The notes beneath the pieces are model-generated. The model was not told where the DNA came from. It did no database searches and worked only from the letters and a program-made list of their open reading frames with translations. Below, piece by piece: positions 62,035 through 64,000 of a stretch of DNA of 64,000 bases. Source of the DNA: JAXLQL01 sp046331625 (GTDB lineage Bacteria > Acidobacteriota > Terriglobia > Bryobacterales > Bryobacteraceae); contig JAXLQL010000003.1 in the NCBI GenBank assembly GCA_046331625.1, positions 479,731-543,730 on the forward strand, written 5' to 3'. Each line of letters begins with the position of its first letter. Position 1 is the first letter of the stretch. The translations under genes were made by a program, and so were the position numbers.

Positions 62035-62525
62035 GGAAGCGGTACGTTCCGTTGAGAAAGCAGAGCGTCGAGTTGGGGCATTGCCGCGCGTAGCCCTTGT
62101 TCCATGCCCGGCGCCGTTTGCTCCATGGCTTCGATGCTTGCAAACCGAGTGACGACGGTGATGCGCGATCCCGCCGGCGTGGTCTCGAAAGTGAAAACCA
62201 TCCCCGACGGCATGTTCTCGTCTTCGGCGTTGTCTTCACCGTCGTGCGCCTCAAACGAGTTGATTGGATCCACCGCGGTAAACTTCCACGAACCGCTCCA
62301 CTTTTCTCCCTGCGGCCCGGTTAGGAAATACTCGGCGCGGCCGCCAACCTGGAAATCATGGCGGGTGAAGGTGGCGGGCCAAGTGGGTGGTCCCCAGAAG
62401 CGCTCGAGTTGGCGAGGGTCGGCAAAAGCCTCCCACAGACGTTGTTGCGGAACGGGATAGTCGCCCACCACGGTGAGGGTGAGCGTCGCGGCGTCTTTCG
62501 TGACAGAGGTAAGTGGCATGATCAT
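62031..62525 (-). CDS. SRPBCC (AHSA1-like) domain protein
   Basis: 164 aa covering one START/AHSA1 domain: TVVGDYPVPQQRLWEAFADP, LERFWGPPTWPATFTRHDF, VGGRAEYFLTGPQG and the C-terminal helix EQTAPGMEQGLRAAMPQLDAL. It binds a hydrophobic ligand in a helix-grip fold. It overlaps the ArsR gene by 4 bases, the classic ArsR-SRPBCC operon in which the regulator responds to a substrate or stress. Confidence 0.92.
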   Translation of the reverse strand: MIMPLTSVTKDAATLTLTVVGDYPVPQQRLWEAFADPRQLERFWGPPTWPATFTRHDFQVGGRAEYFLTGPQGEKWSGSWKFTAVDPINSFEAHDGEDNAEDENMPSGMVFTFETTPAGSRITVVTRFASIEAMEQTAPGMEQGLRAAMPQLDALLSQRNVPLP

Positions 62526-62863
62526 TGTCCCTTCGGTTGAAGAACTTCGTCGAGTTGCGCCATGCGTTGGCGCCAGATGGCTTCGAAGTGATCGAGGAGC
62601 TCAGACGCGCGCCGGAGCCGCGCGCGGTTGGTAGAGACCAGTTGCTCGCGGCCGCTGGCGCGCTTCTGAATGAGACCGGCACGCTCGAGCACGGCGACGT
62701 GCTTCTGCACAGCCGCGAAACTCATCTTGTACCGCGCGGCAAGAGCAGACACCGAGGGCGTTTCCGTCATCGACCGCGCCAGAATGTCGCGCCGCGTGCC
62801 ATCGGCCAAGGCGCGGAAGAGCTGGTTGAGTGCCTCTTCGTCCTTGGCTTTTCGTACAACCAT
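62522..62863 (-). CDS. ArsR-family winged-helix transcriptional regulator
   Basis: 113 aa. The ArsR fold is complete: LFRALADGTRRDILARSM, VSALAARYKMSFAAVQKHVA, VLERAGLIQKRASGREQLVS. No metal-binding CxC or DxH motif is present, so it is of the non-metal type usually linked to SRPBCC genes. Its start codon lies inside an 18-bp perfect palindrome, implying direct autorepression. Confidence 0.92.
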   Translation of the reverse strand: MVVRKAKDEEALNQLFRALADGTRRDILARSMTETPSVSALAARYKMSFAAVQKHVAVLERAGLIQKRASGREQLVSTNRARLRRASELLDHFEAIWRQRMAQLDEVLQPKGQ

Positions 62864-62872
62864 ATGGTTGTA
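62855..62872. promoter_or_regulatory. putative ArsR operator palindrome
   Basis: TACAACCATATGGTTGTA is a perfect 18-base palindrome overlapping the arsR-like start codon (CAT at 62861-62863). Symmetric dimer binding here would block transcription or translation initiation of the three-gene operon. Confidence 0.75.
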
Positions 62873-62961
62873 TGTTAACCCGAGCCGCCCAGTTCTTGCA
62901 AGGCGAATCTGTCGAATGCGTGCCAGCGCATGCCCTTCGAGGCCGGCTACGCCCGGCCCCT

Positions 62962-62980
62962 GCCAGGCGGTACGCCTGGC
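62962..62980. repeat. inverted repeat between SMI1 and ArsR genes
   Basis: GCCAGGCG/CGCCTGGC, an 8-base perfect stem with loop GTA. It is surrounded by other GC-rich inverted sequence (GGCCGG, GCCCGGCC). No T-run follows on either strand, so it is not a typical terminator; it may fold the 3' end of the SMI1 mRNA. Confidence 0.4.
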
Positions 62981-63014
62981 GTGGGTACCAGTTCATCGGA
63001 CGAGACGCGGCGAG

Positions 63015-63614
63015 TCAGTCGTTTGGGGTTGCTGGAGGTAAGCCCGAAGCCGATTCTGAAGGTAGCCAAGTCGCCCTTCGCTTCACTCTGCTGTAGTCGT
63101 CCGCCCCGACCTCGATTCCATAGACCCAGTCTTCGATCCACTGTGCAAACGTCACCTGCTGATCGATGCGTTTGACACCATCGACGAACAACAGCATGTT
63201 CCCATCTGAGGAACTGCAGTCTATGGCCGAGAATGTGCAGCAGCCCCAATCGCAGATCGGAAACGTCCTTGCAGCATCTGACGGAGCAATCAGTTCGATC
63301 CAAGGCTCCTCATCTTTCTCCGCCAAAAACAGATCCGGCAGCGGCATGTCAACCCCGTCGTCCGTCATGCCCCCTTCAACTCCGAAAATCCCGTAACCCG
63401 GTCCGATTCCTCCGTTAGCGACTTCCAGCCACAACCTTGTCAGCAGGCCCGGAATGGCAAAGCCAAAACGTCGCCTCGCTTCTTCCACTATTTGTTTCGG
63501 TGCAGGATCGAACGACGGAGGTAAGTTGCCGCCGGGCCAGCCGGCCGCGCTGGTAGCGCGGCGCGGGTTAGCTACAAGGCTCCGTACTCTTCGCAATAAA
63601 TCTTCTTCAGTCAC
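63015..63614 (-). CDS. SMI1/KNR4 (SUKH) family protein
   Basis: I choose the GTG at 63614, giving MTEEDLLRRVRSLVANPRRA (199 aa). The frame is open to 63761 but those residues are atypical. ...FGFAIPGLLTRLWLEVANGG, GYGIFGVEGG, DWGCCTFSAIDCSSSDGNML and the tail follow SUKH proteins, many of which are immunity proteins against contact-dependent toxins. No toxin gene is near, so a housekeeping or orphan immunity role is equally possible. Confidence 0.8.
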   Translation of the reverse strand: MTEEDLLRRVRSLVANPRRATSAAGWPGGNLPPSFDPAPKQIVEEARRRFGFAIPGLLTRLWLEVANGGIGPGYGIFGVEGGMTDDGVDMPLPDLFLAEKDEEPWIELIAPSDAARTFPICDWGCCTFSAIDCSSSDGNMLLFVDGVKRIDQQVTFAQWIEDWVYGIEVGADDYSRVKRRATWLPSESASGLPPATPND

Positions 63615-64000
63615 AATCTTGGTATCGACGGGAAGTACGGCTAAGCACAGGCGTCTCGGAGATTTGTCGGTCCCTGATAAGCATAACTCGCGGAAAGCGC
63701 ACTGCACGCCGCCAAACCTGGACGAAGCCGAACTCCGCACCGATGCCCGTTCGTTCGACACTCTTCGACACCCGAAATGACCCTCAGAACAGGATGTCGC
63801 CTCTCAGCAACCCGCCCATCACGTGTACTCGGAATCCCGGATCTCCTTCCCCCTCAACTGCCGGCCAGGATCGATTTTGCAGGAACCACTTGCCCCGCCC
63901 CTACGCTGATACCGTGGGACCCGTTCCGCACGCTCTTTGACATTTGAAATCCGCGTCCATCACGCCGGCGCGGCTTCCGCTGCAGCTTCTCGGATCTCCC
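63615..64000. other. end of window, no complete gene
   Basis: No frame here has both a start and family-like sequence. On the minus strand, bases 64000-63960 read ...EIREAAAEAAPA followed by TGA. This could be the last dozen codons of a gene entering from outside the window, but it is too short to judge. Confidence 0.35.

Noticed and set aside
63960..64000. Possible last codons of a gene entering from the right edge on the minus strand
   Set aside because: Only about a dozen residues (EIREAAAEAAPA and stop); cannot be distinguished from chance.
1..64000. tRNA, rRNA, tmRNA, riboswitches and insertion-sequence ends
   Set aside because: None was found by eye on either strand; a covariance-model scan would be needed to exclude weak candidates.

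Overview
The window is high-GC DNA from an acidobacterium. The best fit is Bryobacterales/Solibacteraceae, inferred from gene content. It carries a TIGR03435 (DUF3738) protein, an ADOP-type duplicated permease, a VWFA-related acidobacterial domain protein, a winged-helix/TolB-propeller fusion, a Uma2 protein, DUF4097 proteins and three very large TonB-dependent receptors with N-terminal carboxypeptidase-regulatory domains. It holds no rRNA, tRNA, CRISPR array, intact transposase or prophage that I can see. It reads as ordinary chromosome with several decayed toxin-antitoxin loci.

Layout. 0-7.5 kb: end of a class III aminotransferase, a zinc-ribbon protein, a very cysteine-rich secreted peptide, a large secreted M14 peptidase, and an ECF sigma / putative anti-sigma / Spy-like operon. 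7.4-8.7 kb: a candidate small RNA with its own promoter and terminator, a heme-copper oxidase subunit III and a LOG-family gene with a broken 5' end. 9-17 kb: TonB receptor 1, a DUF120 (archaeal-type CTP-dependent riboflavin kinase) homologue, TIGR03435, winged-helix/TolB and a two-lobed aspartic protease. 17-23 kb: antitoxin remnant, Uma2, VWA protein and a 1122-residue secreted protein of unknown function. 23-29 kb: an ECF sigma / zf-HC2 anti-sigma / DUF4097 / DUF4097 / ADOP permease module. 29-30 kb: toxin-antitoxin remnants. 30-38 kb: a tightly packed minus-strand run of two MacB-type permeases, two M16 homologues that both lack the HxxEH zinc motif, a LolA-like protein, an AraC regulator and a VOC protein. 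38-41 kb: nuoI, a KirBac channel, a third ECF sigma factor and a CxxCH protein. 41-50 kb: decayed DUF433/DUF5615 pair, thioredoxin-like protein, secreted Big_2 protein, amidohydrolase, and a membrane-anchored tandem coiled-coil protein with an OmpA lipoprotein. 50-59 kb: TonB receptors 2 (with clustered indels) and 3, separated by a DUF4258/YgiT-type toxin-antitoxin locus. 59-64 kb: DUF2200, GreB, a broken DUF1801 gene, an ArsR-SRPBCC-unknown operon with a perfect operator palindrome, and a SMI1/KNR4 protein.

Themes. Much of the coding capacity is envelope-directed (receptors, secreted peptidases, DUF4097, permeases). It is controlled by three local ECF sigma systems plus one-component regulators. 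The most unusual items are the double-dead M16 operon, the candidate sRNA, the 24/31-residue coiled-coil repeat protein and the bacterial DUF120 kinase. Eight genes carry frameshifts or a nonsense codon. Some may be real decay, since in three of four toxin-antitoxin loci the toxin is the broken partner. Some may be assembly indels, which raw reads would settle.
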